Source of the DNA: Fennellomyces sp. T-0311
Lineage: Eukaryota > Mucoromycota > Mucoromycetes > Mucorales > Lichtheimiaceae
Length of the DNA: 64,000 nt
Direction of reading: 5' to 3'
NCBI GenBank assembly: GCA_025266875.1
Contig: JALLLT010000047.1
Location: 186,001-250,000, forward strand
The position numbers and the translations under genes are program-made. The notes below the pieces were generated by a model. It was not told where the DNA came from, did not search any database, and saw only the letters and a list, made by a program, of their open reading frames with translations. Below are positions 45,102 to 58,029 of the stretch, one piece after another (position 1 is the stretch's first letter; each line of letters begins with the position of its first letter).

Positions 45102-48100
45102 TTAATATGGAGATAAAGAACATTCTGATGCACGGGAACAATCTGCTATTGAAGAACAATCCATGGCGTTGCAAGAAGGACGAACCTTTTTCACTCGGCC
45201 TTTTCCACCGCAACATTTGCCATTGACCTTGTTCTTGCCACCGCAACACTGGGCGCCACTTTTGCCGCTGCAACATGCTGACGACTTTTTGCTATGCTTT
45301 GCAGCGACGGGTTGTTGAGTATTTCGTTTTCGGGACCGATCATCCAAATAGACCAATTTGATAAAGTTGCCGTAATCGCAGGCGAGCCCAGACCCATTCA
45401 ATGGAATAACGTGGCGGACGGTTGAAAAGGGCAATACTTCGTTGGCCTCCTCAAATTCTTCGTCGTCGTCGTCGTCGCTCTCGTGGCGAATCGGCTCCGA
45501 GGGTGGTGTCATTTCCTCGTCTTGGCCAAACAACAGGTGCCAGAAACTCTTGCGGACAGGAGCAACATATGGCTGCTCGTCCAAATCGAACGTTTCGACG
45601 GGAATTTCATCGTGCTGGTGCGTGGACGGATCGTAATACTTCAAAGAAGCAAACCACGCTTGCCAATCGTTGGCGTCAGTCTTTTTGCGGACACCACCGA
45701 GCACCATGTTGTCGCAAAAGACAAGACCCCGACCAGCGAGTTGTTCGATCCTGCCGAGATAGGTGGGAGCAAGGGCAATGTTGGTCTCACCCCCCAGTTG
45801 TTCGATGTCCAACAATCCATCTTGCATGCGTCGTCTAGGTGATGATGAGCGTCGTTGTCGTTTGTTGTCATCGTTACGCGATCGATATCGTTTCTGATGG
45901 TAATCCTTGGTACAGAGTGAACAGCTGCCTTGATGTTTCCCATCGGCCCGTTCCAATCGCCACGTATGAACAGTTTCGTCCATGGAGCACGATGCAACAA
46001 AGAATCCATTGCCGAAACATGTGTCACATCCTCGACAAAGTCCAGGCCCGTTTTCGACTTCGCAGTAACGTGCCACAACGACTTGGGTGATTGGACCTCG
46101 ATGGTTGGCTCCATCCTTGTGTTTCTTGGACGGTTCGTTGGACATTTTGCTAAACTTGAGCAAAGGGCCACCGGCAATGGCCACTTGCTTTTGCTTTACG
46201 AATCCGCCATTCGATAATGTGCATACTTTTTCTCCGGTCTCGAAATTCCATACTTTGACAGCACCATCGCTTGATCCCGTCACCAACGCGCCCATGCCGC
46301 CTACAGGCAGTTCAGTTGCCAAGGCCGTGATGGCGTGCCCGTTATGTCCATCGAGGGTGTAGGCCAAAGTCCAGGAAGAGGTTGCGACTTCTTCGACCTT
46401 GATCGATCGTCGTTCCCAGCACTTGACAATGCCATCCTTGGAAGCGGTGAATACCCAGGTGACGCCCAGTTTGCGGTGCGGCGCCTTGCATTCGACCACG
46501 TGCAGGATGGTGATGTCTCGCGTGTGATGGGATGGAACGGACTGGATGCATTCACCCGACGGAATATCCCATTCCCGAATGACTCCGCTCTTGTGCACAG
46601 ACACCAAATAGTTCTGAGATGAATGGTCGTCCGACATGGCTTGTTTGGCCGCCGCCTCCGCCACCAATGGATGGCAATATTCTGTGACTTGACCCACAAA
46701 CTGAATGGCAATCACACGATCCAAATGGCGTTTGGGTTGGTCCATGGGTTTTCGACGATGTCGCAACTGTTGCAACACGCCTTCTTCTTCTTCCATCGGC
46801 GTCTCCACTTGCAACTCGCGCAACAAATCGCCCGAATCCATGTCCCACACGCGAATCATGCCGTCGTCGAATCCCAACGCTATCCATTTGTTGCCTTGGT
46901 CGATCTTGACGCAGCGTGCCGACCCCGTAATGTGTTTGGCCCGTCGTTTGTTGTTGGATCGAAAGTAATTTGGATTCAAATCACCTTTGATGGCCCCATT
47001 TTGGGTTTGTCGAACACGATCCAATCGCGCCATCCATTCGGCTTGAATACCATCCCACAGAACGATGCGTCCGTCTTGGCCGCAACTCACCACACATCCA
47101 TGTTTGGCGTTGACTGCAATCTTTCGTACATCTGCCACGTGTTTTCCTGATAACGTCTTGATGTTGACTTGTTGGATGCTGTGATTCAGTTGTTGCTGAT
47201 TGAATTGTTCCTGCGCAAGGATGGCGCCTCGATGCACACCGTTTTCATCATAGTCGCCTAGTTCCTGAGCAATGCGTTGTCCCATGGATCCGGGTACTTG
47301 CAGCAAGGCGGTTCGGATCAATGCGACGCATTTTTCGGACAGCAACAGGTACACATAGGCAAATAAGGGTTGCAGCAGCTGTTCGCGCGAGGACGGTTTC
47401 AGCCAGAGAAGGATGCCGACCAAGACAATGCACAACAGGATGGACGGAACATTGATCCTCACAATGATCGAAATGATGCGTTTCAGCGTATTGAACAAGA
47501 ACTGTCGGAATCGCGAGTGCTGTTGCTCGACGGGTGGATTGGACGATGAAAAGGATGACTTTGTGGCGTAATACTCTTCCAATTCCAATGCATAAGCTGA
47601 TGCATCTTCAGCAGTAAACAGAACGAGGTACGGTGGGTTGACTTGTAACAGCATGGATTCATGCAGCGGATTGACTGCATTCCAAAATCGTGTGGAAGTC
47701 GATACCAGTTCGCGGTTTAGCACGTTATCGTTATCGCGGATTGAATTATCTGCTGTTGTCCAAGACGATACCCGGAATAAGCTCAAGATTATTAAGCAAA
47801 GCTACCGATTTAATTTTAGCCAAAAACTCAGTTATTGATTACACACACTTACCACGATGGCATTGGCTGTTCGATGGGTCTTGAACTGCTTGCATTCGGC
47901 ACAGGTCTTGGGTTCTGTTGCATCGTCGATGGGTTCTTGAATGGGACAAAAGTCGGGAGCAGTGTCTGCATCCAAGCTGACCTTTTGCAATTCACGCAAT
48001 CGTTTGGATGTTTGTCGGTCATCCAGATCCGTCAGCTATTTATATAGATAAAGTTATATGGTTTTTTCTTGGTTACACCAGCCAACAACGAGATGTATAC

Positions 48101-49506
48101 CTCGACGCATTTGACATTGATGGATAGGACTGCGATGAAAAAGGTCATTTCCAAGACGTATCCGACTAAAAGAGCCACGCGAGCGAACCGACAAAAGTCG
48201 CTGACCAAGGAAATATGCATTGCGTCACCAATGGCGAGAATTGCCAACTCTGCAACCAGCATGGTTGTCATGGGCACTCCGACACTCTCCAAACCTACAG
48301 TATAATTTTTTTTTAAAAAAAAAAGAGGTCAGACAAGTAAGGATGAGGTGGCCTACCTCGACCGATTTTCTCCTTGATCTGCATATCGCAGCCTGCACTG
48401 AGCATGGCATGGGTCAACAGAAAGACATTTTCCAGCGATGCAACGGCAGGCACAATTATCAACAGGTACCAAGGCGTTTGCATGTGACGCCACAGGTGAA
48501 AGTAGTCCAACAGACCGATGGTGGTGGTGAAACAAGTAAAAGCCATAAACACAGCAGCAAGTCCAAGCGCGAATTGGGAGCGAAGGAGATGGGCATTGCC
48601 AACGGCACTCGACACGATAAAGCTGGTTGCGAGGAAAACAAAGAGGCACATGTACATTTCCGCAGGGAGATGGTGGGGGAAAAGCTTAAACTTTAAACAT
48701 GCGTATAAAATAATAATAATAAGTAATAGAGAGTTATAAATTCATGTATGCATGGTAAGGTTGTGTGTGTTGTTTACCTGGTACTGAACAGTTTGAGCGT
48801 GCATACTGAGCTGCTTTTGCCAAGCCTTGTCGACGCTGCGTATGGTGTGGTCCCATAAAGCATTCCATACGCGGTCGACATTGTAGTGATTCAGAAACAG
48901 GGTCAGAATCAGCGCATCGGCATTTTTAAACTGCTGGGAGCGATCAAAGGTGGCGTTGGCAAAGACGGATAACGGATGCATGGGCAATCCGCTGCTGGAA
49001 TACGTTTGGGTTTGCTGTTGCACGTTGTCTATCCAATGATGGGGTATCTCGTTCTTCCAATAATCCAGGGGCGAGTGAATGACGCATTGACCACGACGCT
49101 GGAGACAGATGCTGGCCAAGGAAAGCGCTTTGCCGTCCACATGAACCACGCTCGTCGTCAAGATAGTTTGAAGCTGTTGCGCACGGTGAAGTAATTCACT
49201 GTCAATTGTATTTTCACCATTGGCAAGTCGAATCTGTTGAACAATCCAGCGGGATGTCGTGGGCGTAGATGCATTTTCCAGCTTGACATGCGGCGAATGC
49301 TGCCAAAATGAAGCGTCATTGAAAGAGTCGAGGTGATTGAATCCGAGACTATTGACACAATCCAGCACAACGGTATAGGAAAAAAGGCTGACAAGTAAAA
49401 GCGAAAGCAGTAGGCACAACAGTGGTCGCGAGCTGCAGACTTTCCCGTATCGATAAAAAGAGACTGACAGTCGCAACTGCAGTCGTGCTAGTGCCCGTGA
49501 AGGCAT
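45102..49506 (-). CDS. SCP1: SCAP: sterol-sensing SREBP cleavage-activating protein
   Basis: ER membrane escort and sterol sensor for SREBP transcription factors. Five exons (49506-48778, 48684-48357, 48294-48101, 48035-47853, 47801-45102) give 1377 residues in phase. Exon 1: one membrane helix (PLLCLLLSLLLVSLFSYTVV) and a large lumenal loop. Exons 2-4: a sterol-sensing domain (SLENVFLLTHAMLSAGCDMQ, KEKIGRGLESVGV, AELAILAIGDAMHI, YVLEMTFFIAVLSINVKCVE). Exon 5: further helices, then at least seven WD40 repeats (e.g. HVADVRKIAVNAKHGCVVSC, WIALGFDDGMIRVWDMDSGD). The very C-terminus is Cys-rich (CCSGKSGAQCCGGK, KCCGGKGR), which I do not recall from other SCAPs. The ATG at 49506 precedes the first helix; an in-frame ATG at 49614 lies beyond a (GT)n tract and is less likely. 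The symbol follows S. pombe scp1. Confidence 0.94.
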
Positions 49507-50028
49507 TAGATAACAGGGTTGTTGTTGTGGTTGGACTGTGTTGAAAAAAGAAGGGGAAAGAAGAGTTGTGTGTGTGTGTGTGCAAAAGAGCGCGCGGTGT
49601 GCGACACCATCCATTTTAAATGCCTAAAGCTCCGCCAAGAGATTTTTTGTTTTGCTTTTTTTTTTGGCTTCTTTTTACAGTAACTTACCCTTGTTCTCCG
49701 GCTTCTTTTTTTTTTCTGCATCGTCAATCATCTGGCATGCATAATAAGGAGGAGTTATCGGATGAAGCAAGAACTATGGCAACGAAATGGGCGATGAGAA
49801 CGTGGTACCAGCCAACGGCAAGGGCCATGTGACATGCCAACCCCAGAGTTGACTTGCAGCATTGGTTCATCGTCACTTGAACAGCTTGTATGACTATGTA
49901 CGTATGCAGAAAGTCAAGGTAGTTTTTTTTAATGAACGGAACGGATGCAAAAAAGAATGAAACTATGATACAAGGAGAGAAAGAAGGGTGTTATGCATAT
50001 GTACAAAAGATGGCTGTCACGTGATACA
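49507..50028. other. SCAP 5' flank with (AC/GT)n microsatellite
   Basis: Upstream region of SCAP and 3' flank of the arrestin gene on the same strand. It contains a short GT microsatellite (about 49566-49582) and T-rich tracts near 49650-49715. No gene is supported. Confidence 0.5.
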
Positions 50029-51530
50029 TTAATAGGATGTGCCAGGGACGACGACGGATTCGTAGGGTGGCAGCGAGCCGGAGAAGCTGTACAGACGGTC
50101 GCTTCGAATGGCGGTGGTATAGGAAGGAACACGGGATAAATCAAAGCCTTGCCATGGCAATGGATCTTGCGGACCTCGGACATTATCTTCATCCATGGAG
50201 CTGGCACTACTGCTGACACCGCTGCTGGTGGTGGTATCTAGACTTGCTGCTGCTTGGTTGGGGACGGCCAGCGCAATGGATGCAGGTAAATCACCCGACG
50301 CAATCAGGCTGGCGATAAGCGCAGGGTCGTACGGCATGGATTTCCATGCATCCTCATAGGCTGGCAGTTCATTTGCTTCTTCTTCGGGAGCAAGCGATGC
50401 AATAATGATAGGAATGGCAGCACGAAGTTCTGAATACAGCATGTCAGTACTCGCTCTCACAGATACACACAGAGACACACACACACACACATCATCTGGG
50501 CGCATCTTACCTGAAATATGACCATCGGCATTCATCAACGAAACGGTAAACTTGAGCTTGTGCTTGATTTTTATCAGATCACTGCACAGGTCGGACTGGA
50601 CATTGTGTTCAGAAGGCACGCTCAAGACTTCTGTGGTGGTCCATCGATCCTCGGCACTTGAGAAGTGATCGTCGCGGGTATGCTTGACGACTCGACCTTC
50701 GCTCTTGCTGTGCTCGTGAGTGGATAAGGTAATATACTCCTTGAGAGAACAGGAGATGGATCGAACCGTAAGCTCGCTTGCAATCGGGACGAGATCAAAC
50801 GAGATAGGAATCGGACTGTTGCAGCTAAACACCTTCCTCGGGACACTGATGTTGTACGAAAGTTTGTCGGTCCACTCGTTCGAAATCACCACCGACTGGT
50901 TAAGTTCCAATGATGAAGGCAGCATCAGTCGCGATAACAGTAGGTTTCGTTTGGCAATGTAGTTGGGTGAGAATGCGGGTCGTTCGGCCACGGCCTTGAG
51001 TCGATAGTACACTTGGCCCAAATCGTGCTGGATCGTGCCGGGAAGATCGCCCGGAAGCGGCAACTCGAAATCCCTGAAATTGCGTTTTAAACTCACGATT
51101 TTTTCTGGCAGCTGAGGTGATGTTTTCGCTCTCCAAAAAAAAACTTACCACTTGTATCGGCCTTCTGTCAAATGGTATGCTTTGCGCTTGTGTGGCATGA
51201 AACTCCATTCATGTTCTATGATGGTCTGTTCCTCTTTGTAGTGACGCTGATGTGATCCATGACCTGTTTTTTATGTCGATATGCACACATATGAGTTTCT
51301 TTCTTTCTATTCAGAACCGCAATGCACATGGATGCCGTACCCTCCGTCCAGTTCACTTTGGTTTTGCCTTGGAACTTGAGAACAATTGACTTGACTTTGG
51401 TGCTTTCCACAGCGTCAAGCACCACAGAGCCTCGCAGTATGACACCCGCCGATTCGTCTTCGGAACCATGCAGAATGACATGGTCTGTTTCTAGGTGAAT
51501 GGCAAATGCTGTTTGGTGGACAAGATGCAT
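50029..51530 (-). CDS. Alpha-arrestin (ART) ubiquitin-ligase adaptor
   Basis: Four exons (51530-51341, 51263-51149, 51073-50511, 50429-50029) give 422 residues in phase. Arrestin_N is split over exons 1-3: VVLDAVESTKVKSIVLKFQG, VNWTEG, HEWSFMPHKRKAYHLTEG, then W/DFELPLPGDLPGTIQ, the hallmark of arrestin-related trafficking adaptors. Arrestin_C follows in exon 3 (ISVPRKVFSCNSPIPISFDL). The tail has a PY motif (LPPYES) and a related LPAYED, the docking sites for Rsp5/NEDD4-type E3 ligases. The expected role is selecting plasma-membrane transporters for ubiquitination and endocytosis. Intron 3 carries an (AC)n microsatellite (about 50475-50490). The protein is complete. Confidence 0.93.
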
Positions 51531-54500
51531 TGCAGTACGAAAAAAAGGGGGAAAAAGAGGAATATGAGAGAAACAACAGAAAAAGCGGAAAAAAGATAAG
51601 AGGGCTATTTAACAACAAGAAAAAAAAAGCCTTTTTGAGACAAGATCAGCCTTTTTGTCAAAGGGTCGGAACTGGCTTTTCCCGGACAAACGGAGCTGCG
51701 ATCAAAAAACCTTGCGTTTTCCCTCGTATTCTTATTAACGATGGAAACCAGAGATTCCCTCTGTCGCATTTTCTCATCATGTTGCCTGTTTCGATAATCT
51801 GATTGTCCGGTGCGAGTGGAACCGCAGGAAATGAAATGGGCAACAAGGTGAACCCTTTTGCTTGGTCATCGGCGCATGATTTAAAGCGGGCTTACTTTAT
51901 GCCGGCACATGGATCTCTTATAATGAATGAACCTTTGTATGACAGCTTACACGAGGTCCGACCTATGCTTTGACCATAATCGGGATTTCCCGGTGGACCC
52001 GTCTATTGTATCCCTCATCGACCATCTAACCTTCGGGAAAAGTTGGGAATATCCTCCAACTCTGCTGGTCCCATCCTTAGACAACACCTCGTATAAACAA
52101 ATCAACTGCCTTCCTAAACGATTAGGCGTTGTTTATATAAACTAAACACATCGCATAACGTGCTTTGCCACAGCATCACTCCACCTCCCTCTTTCTTCGT
52201 TGTACTGACGTGATCTGTTATGACGTGCCTGTACATTGTGGAGAGAAAACTCGGTACGTTCCAAAGCGACTTGATGATCATCTTGTTCGTCATATGACAT
52301 TTGCCGCTCCTCCAACCTTTTTATTTTTTAATTTTTTTTTTTAGAAAAGAGCCTGCTGCTATTTCCATCCAAAGAAAGCATCCTTTGCACGATGACACAC
52401 AAATATTGATGCAAGTCTGTTTGTTTGGATAAACACGCATACATCTTTAGATATGCGTGGTCAGCTGGCTTTATCAGTGCTTCGCGAATCCACTAGATAT
52501 ACCAAGAAAAAAAAACGTGGCTCGTTCAGGAACAGGTGATTATGTTATATCCGGTAAACGTTACGCAGAAAAAAAAAGTTAAGGGCTGACGTTAACAACC
52601 TTGGCCCAAAGCTATCTCGGAATTCCATTTATGCAATGCGTAAGAACAAAAGGACCCTTATTTATCCATCGTGAGAAGATTGTAACCATGGCTTTTATCC
52701 GGCACGGCACAATCCTCGGCTCGCAAGGTGGTATTTTTGTTTTTTACATGCCTTGCACAGAACGTCTTGTTGCGTCAGGTTTATATATATCTCAACACGG
52801 ACACTATTTCGGCTCGGTCGGGTCCATCAGAAATATTTGGAACGTGATTTTTATTTTTGCTTAGTGGCAACATCGTTGGAATCGGAGATAAGCGATCACA
52901 CCACTTTCAGATTGGATTCAGCAAGATACGATACTCTATCGTTACTCTAGAAACTAAAAGATCCGCGCTCACTCTGGTAACTGAATGTGAAAATCATTTG
53001 TTTGTGGTTATACAAGGATGGGTTGCTCATGCAAGGCAAGATTTCATTAGTGCATATATAACAGCTCAAACGAATGGGTAGTGCAACTTATCAACACCAT
53101 CTCTGTATACAGTTGCAGTAGCACCATTTCACAGAATGATCTTTACTAATTGGAGATCTGCCCAAATAGTAACATCCATTGTTGTTGTCCTTTTTTTTAA
53201 GATGCCGCCACAGCAGATCGAAAGGTGACCCCCCCCCCCACCCTTACGTAAAACAACCCCATCGAGGTAGCAATTTAGATCAAAGCAGCGATAACCATGA
53301 ATTCCCAAAAGGAACATTTCCCGACCATTGACAAATGGAGATTATTAATCCAGAGCTTGTTTTTCACTTTGATGAAATGCCTACATAGTAGATAACTTTA
53401 AAAGAACCGCTCATGTCAGTTCTAAATTGTTCTATCACTTTCCGTTTGCATGCTTTACCCATGTGAAATACTCAAGTTGTGATGGCCCATTTATCATATG
53501 CGGAGGACTTTGCCGAGTCACGAGATAATGTCAAAATTGGGTATCACAGTTCCCGTAGCCCAAAAAAAAAAGAAGGGCGTCCTGATATATATAAAAGAGC
53601 AAGATGGGTGACTCATCTATGCCCGGTCCATGTTTACCTTGATGACCAAAAAGCCATCCTTTACTAAGCTGTCAACCACTGTAGTTTGTGTCACGTCCCG
53701 ATAATATAAAGAAAAAGAGGCTTTCTGATTTCTAGATTTTTTTAAAAAAAACTGACAATGTCAACTTGCAATCAATGGAAGGAAATAATTTCGACGATAC
53801 ACTCTGATAAATACGTTCAATTCATTTCAGACTTCTGGAATTACACACAACAATATGGCCACGTCGAGTCCTGTATTAGAATCAACGCCACCGAAATTTT
53901 TCATTCCAGGACTTTTAAAAGTCCAGGTTGTTGGTGAGACCATCACGCTTCTAAATATACTCAGCAATATACCTAACGGCATAGTTCGATGTGATAATAG
54001 CGTTGATCAACCTTTAATCTGCATAATACCTCCATGTATTTTGAGAAGCAGCGGCGGTATTGCTCGACTTGTTCGTTGGCATGACTTATATCCTTTTTTT
54101 CCCTATATGATGTCCCGACGAGAACTATTGCAAGCAGCCCAAGTCTAGAACGATTTTTTTTTTGCTTATTCATTTAAAACATGAGTCTATTCGGTGGTGA
54201 ACGGTCGGATGAATCGATGAGGTGGATCCAGTATTCCCAGCGGTATTTGTTATTCTTTCGCTTGCGATAATACAAACAAAAAGTGTTAGGAAGACAACTA
54301 GTGCTGACATAACCACATGTGCTCGTTTAAAAGAGAAAAAAATAAGAAAAGAAGAAATATGAAAAGGCTCCCTTTCCTCACAATTTTATGCAATGCAAAT
54401 TTCACGTCATGCGCATGTTCACTTGCATGCAAAGGGTTGGTGACAACATTTCGGTTGCCAGGGTCGGCGCCAGCAGCTACTTTTCATGGTAGATAATACA

Positions 54501-54599
54501 TATTTCTCACGTACGTCGATCACTTAGGACAGCAGCTAAGCCTGTATTCGACACATCGCGTAGTGCCACTATCGAGCATTGCTCCTTCCAGGGACCATC
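51531..54599. other. Intergenic desert, 3 kb
   Basis: Low gene content. It contains homopolymer tracts (C-run at 53229-53240, several A-runs and T-runs). One plus-strand frame of 97 codons at 53855-54148 has no recognisable domain and is not called. No terminal inverted repeats were found. Confidence 0.45.
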
Positions 54600-56310
54600 G
54601 CATCTTTGGCACGTAGTCCTGTTGATTATTTACCCCTTGAGATACATAGGCGGATGCTTTCTCTTTCTGCAAGTCAATGACATTCTCGAGCTCGTAAATT
54701 CCTCATGTCAATGGTACCAACGCATCCTCGATCTTGAACCATTTTGTTTTGCACAAAGTACAAGATTCGACGACATTGCAAGCATGTACTTGCAAGGGGG
54801 GCGGGGTCCATGTTTTTCCCCAGTACCGTCAAGCAGTACGTTTTACATACCCGTATTAATCACGCATTACAGATCTACCAGTTTCTACATTAAGTCGGTC
54901 ATCGATGCTGGAAAAAAAGATCATCTTGCTGAGTGAATGCTATCTGAATCACATATGCTGTAACAGAGACTGGTAAGTTATCAGCATTTTTCTGTTGCAT
55001 GCTGATAGGTCAGACAGACGATAAATGAGGGTATAGAGGAAGATCTACACGCAGTCGAGATTGCATCCATGTTCATGGACTTCTCTATTACTCATGCTAT
55101 TATCGCAACGCTCCCACGGTTACGTGCGTTGTACTATCGATCCTCTGATAGAAAGATGTATAAAACTGGCTGCAAGAATACCGAGAATCTAGATGAGAGA
55201 TTAAAAGACTGGGGCATACCAAGAGTTGTCTGATTCGGTCTCTCGACGGCCTTGTCAATGCACCGGATAGATCGCGATCAGGCGTGGTCAGCTCTGGAAA
55301 GGTACTCAAATCTGCGCTGTATCCGCCTTTCTCAGTGTGATACCAAACAACCGCAGGGAAAGCGAGGTCTGCGATTTCGCATGATACAGCTACTGTGCCC
55401 AAAAATCGAGCATATTGAACTCAATGACATTGATTATCTCGAAAGAGACGAGTTTAGGAAAACTGATATTTCTGGTGACATGCCCTGGTGGAAGAGCTAT
55501 GCCAATAACAGTCGCCCATAATTACCACTGCGTGGCCTCAAGATCTTTGGATTCATTGGAGGGGAGATGAAGATTATTGGAATCCATACGACGTAGATAG
55601 AAAGGAAGCCAAAAGTGATATAATTTCACGGTACTGTATAATCTGCTTCAGATACATCGATCAGCGAAAATGAACGAAAATAACGGAGGTTTCTACCCAA
55701 ACGAACAGGTCAAACACTTTGCCGACAACGTCAACTTGCTTAACTTACGCGAGCAATCGCTTACTGGCTATATATATCGAGGCTACAGTCGACATTTATT
55801 ATCCCAATACCCCCTTTTTGATCTGCTTGAGGTCAGTATCGCTGTGCAGGGTCTCACTGCCCCAGATACGTGCATCACGCTGGTCAGCATAACATCACTG
55901 AAATCCATTGCCAACTTTATATCATGATGAATACAGTTCTTCCTCGGGTGGCTCTATGAATGATTATCCAAATGAAAAAACGGCATATGCAACTTGTTTA
56001 TTGCCTTGGCTGCTAGCAGTACCTATCAACTGGAGTGCTTGTCGTTCGGCAGCAACATTTATGGCAAAGGAGCAAGCTTATCAGGGTCTCGACTAACGGA
56101 TTCTGTACTGAACGTCATTGGATCAATCTGCCCCTTGCGACACTTATTTGCTCCATTATAGCAACTACTTTGGTCCAGAGGGTGACTTCCATGGTTATGA
56201 AGGCGCGACATTAGACAGCCATAGGAAAGTCGCATGGGATGAGTTGAGTCGCTTTTCGGAAAAAATCCGAAGCAGTCATATTGAGGAGTCTGGTCCGAAA
56301 ATGTAGAGTT
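54600..56310 (+). pseudogene. F-box/LRR pseudogene
   Basis: The frame at 54622-54936 contains an F-box-like segment (LRYIGGCFLFLQVNDILELV then CQWYQRILDLEPF). Downstream pieces in shifting frames carry leucine-rich-repeat phrases: ATLPRLRALYYRSSD (about 55110), YSNLRCIRLSQCDTKQ and LLCPKIEHIELNDIDYL (55300-55440), and LLEVSIAVQGLTAP (55820). Stops and frame changes between them are too many for normal short introns. A highly intron-rich gene is the alternative. It lacks the TPR part of the other F-box genes here, so it represents a different subfamily. Confidence 0.6.
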
Positions 56311-56719
56311 GCCGACCACATTGACCAAAATAATTCTTTGAAAGAGCTGCATTGTGCCAGATCCATATATTTAGAAGAATAAAGGTTAGTCGCTCTTTTT
56401 TATTAAGAGCATGAGCGGCGGGAAAAGCCTCTCAAGGGGTAGCTCGTCAGGCGTGCCACGGGGGATAAAAACATGTCTGTTAAATATCAAACAAGAATTA
56501 AACACTGTTATCCCAAAGAATGATAGAGAAAAAAGCGAAATATACGGTAGTATATAGCAGATTGATGAGTGATACGTCGAGTAACCAATGACGGTCCCAC
56601 ATATTCATAGACATTATAGCAGCATATGCTTTTGTAACCACCGGACATTCTTTAGGCCTATTTTGCCACTACCGTCAGCTTGACAATCAGGTATCATCAT
56701 ATATACCCGAAACACTGAA

Positions 56720-56879
56720 CACTGCAAATAATTTTGATGGTTAAAAGTGGTTACAGCGGTTAAACATAAGCTTTTTAACCACTTCTACTACCATTTTATG
56801 AGCTCAAGCGGTTAAAAAGCTTATGTTTAACCACTTTAAAAAATTATTCACCAAGATTCACCAAAAATTATTTGCAGTG
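56720..56879. mobile_element. 160-bp MITE with CACTG ends
   Basis: Perfect 16-bp terminal inverted repeats: CACTGCAAATAATTTT at 56720-56735 and its reverse complement at 56864-56879. Inside is a second inverted repeat of 27 nt (arms 56756-56782 and 56808-56834, differing at one or two positions), so the element can form a long hairpin. No coding capacity. CACTG ends point to the CACTA/CMC superfamily or a related group. No clean target-site duplication is visible (GAA lies left; CGAA right). Confidence 0.8.
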
Positions 56880-57420
56880 CGAATGTAAGTCCAGGAGGGG
56901 AAGTGCTTGAAGTCTTCGCACATCTCAGTATTCAGTGTCATCTCCAGACGCTTCTTTGCGTCCTTTTCGTACGTCCACGGCTTCATAAACCCCTCTTTGA
57001 CTAGCTTATCCTGGTGCAGTTGGTCTCCGCAACCCAACAAGACGTGAAAAAGCGCAGCATTATGCCATTAAAACATGCTTTATCACAGTGGCGCTTCCTT
57101 CTCATCAAACCTGATCTTCGTCTCCTGCGAAATATAAGAGAAACCACTGTACGAGTAGAACGTGAATTTATGGACTCGCTGTATGCTGGCAAATCGAATT
57201 CTTGCAGTCCGAATGCCTCGCTATAGTATAGCATCACTTGATGATGGACTCAAGCAGAAGGCGCAATCAGTACCATCCGAAATGGTACTGGCTGTGAAAT
57301 GAACCCAACGTTTCACCTGGAACGCTAAAGCTGCGCATCTCGTTGTGCTTATTACGTAACTACACTTGCAGTTGCGGAGCTCCACGGTCGGTTGACACAA
57401 AGAGGCAGGCACGCACTACG
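56880..57420 (-). other. Unassigned minus-strand coding remnants beside the MITE
   Basis: Two open stretches on the minus strand: 57040-56858 (contains GFMKPWTYEKDAKKRLEM and stops inside the MITE), and an overlapping upstream one near 57190-57070 (contains VHKFTFYSYSGFSYISQE). They read like pieces of a real protein, but I cannot name it. They may be the 3' part of the adjacent decayed HET gene or a separate relic. Confidence 0.3.
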
Positions 57421-57589
57421 ATAATTACGCGTACTGTAGTCAATGTTAATGTAGCGAAGTAACGGGCCGCACACCGCACGCTCTGGATTGTGATAATTTA
57501 GGCTGTTCAATTGTTATACTGGAACACTACCATAAGGTGCATAACGGGTTGCCGGGAAAAGTGAAAAAAAAGAGAGCTTTTCATGCGTT

Positions 57590-58012
57590 ACGCCCTGAAT
57601 AGATGGCGTTTCGTAATATTGTGCTTCCCTGTATGTGCAACAACGGATACAGAAAGTTTAAACGCACTTTTAATCACTTTTTCTTTGAAGCCAAGCATTG
57701 AACTTGCTATAAGATCGTTTTCCTTCCGTGTGTCGCCTTGTTTGATATCTGCAAGAGACCAAAGGTGAGTGTTTCTTCCGACGATTCATATTTTTGTTGA
57801 CATCATGAATTCTCCAAGTATGCATCTCCGCAACTTTCAAATCATAATACATTCTGCATTTGCTCAAATGCTTTGCTTTTAGTTTCCGTGTCTCCTGTAA
57901 CCACAGAAAGCGGCCAAATCTATCGACATTATTAGTCAGTACCACACTCCGAAATCCAACTCGATGGCCATTTCTCGGCGGCTTGTTATGATACTGGCTA
58001 CCAAGGGACATT
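57590..58012 (-). pseudogene. Decayed, truncated HET-domain copy
   Basis: Nucleotide similarity, same strand, to 58900-59220 of the neighbouring HET gene. For instance, the stretches around 57720-57780 and 58980-59040 share TCGCCTTGTTTGATAT and GCAAGAGACCAAA. Only the region around the W-x-L-E motif and downstream is represented, and the frame is broken throughout. It is a tandem duplicate in advanced decay. Confidence 0.65.
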
Positions 58013-58029
58013 ACAACAACACAGGTGCT

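Noticed and set aside
49566..49614. Upstream in-frame ATG of SCAP at 49614
   Set aside because: The added residues are encoded by a (GT)n tract and low-complexity sequence. The ATG at 49506 directly precedes the first membrane helix.
52601..53081. Overlapping plus-strand frames with hydrophobic patches
   Set aside because: No domain, no consistent splice structure, and they lie in a gene desert with homopolymer runs.
53229..53240. Run of C as a structural or regulatory signal
   Set aside because: A lone homopolymer with no repeat context, most likely slippage.
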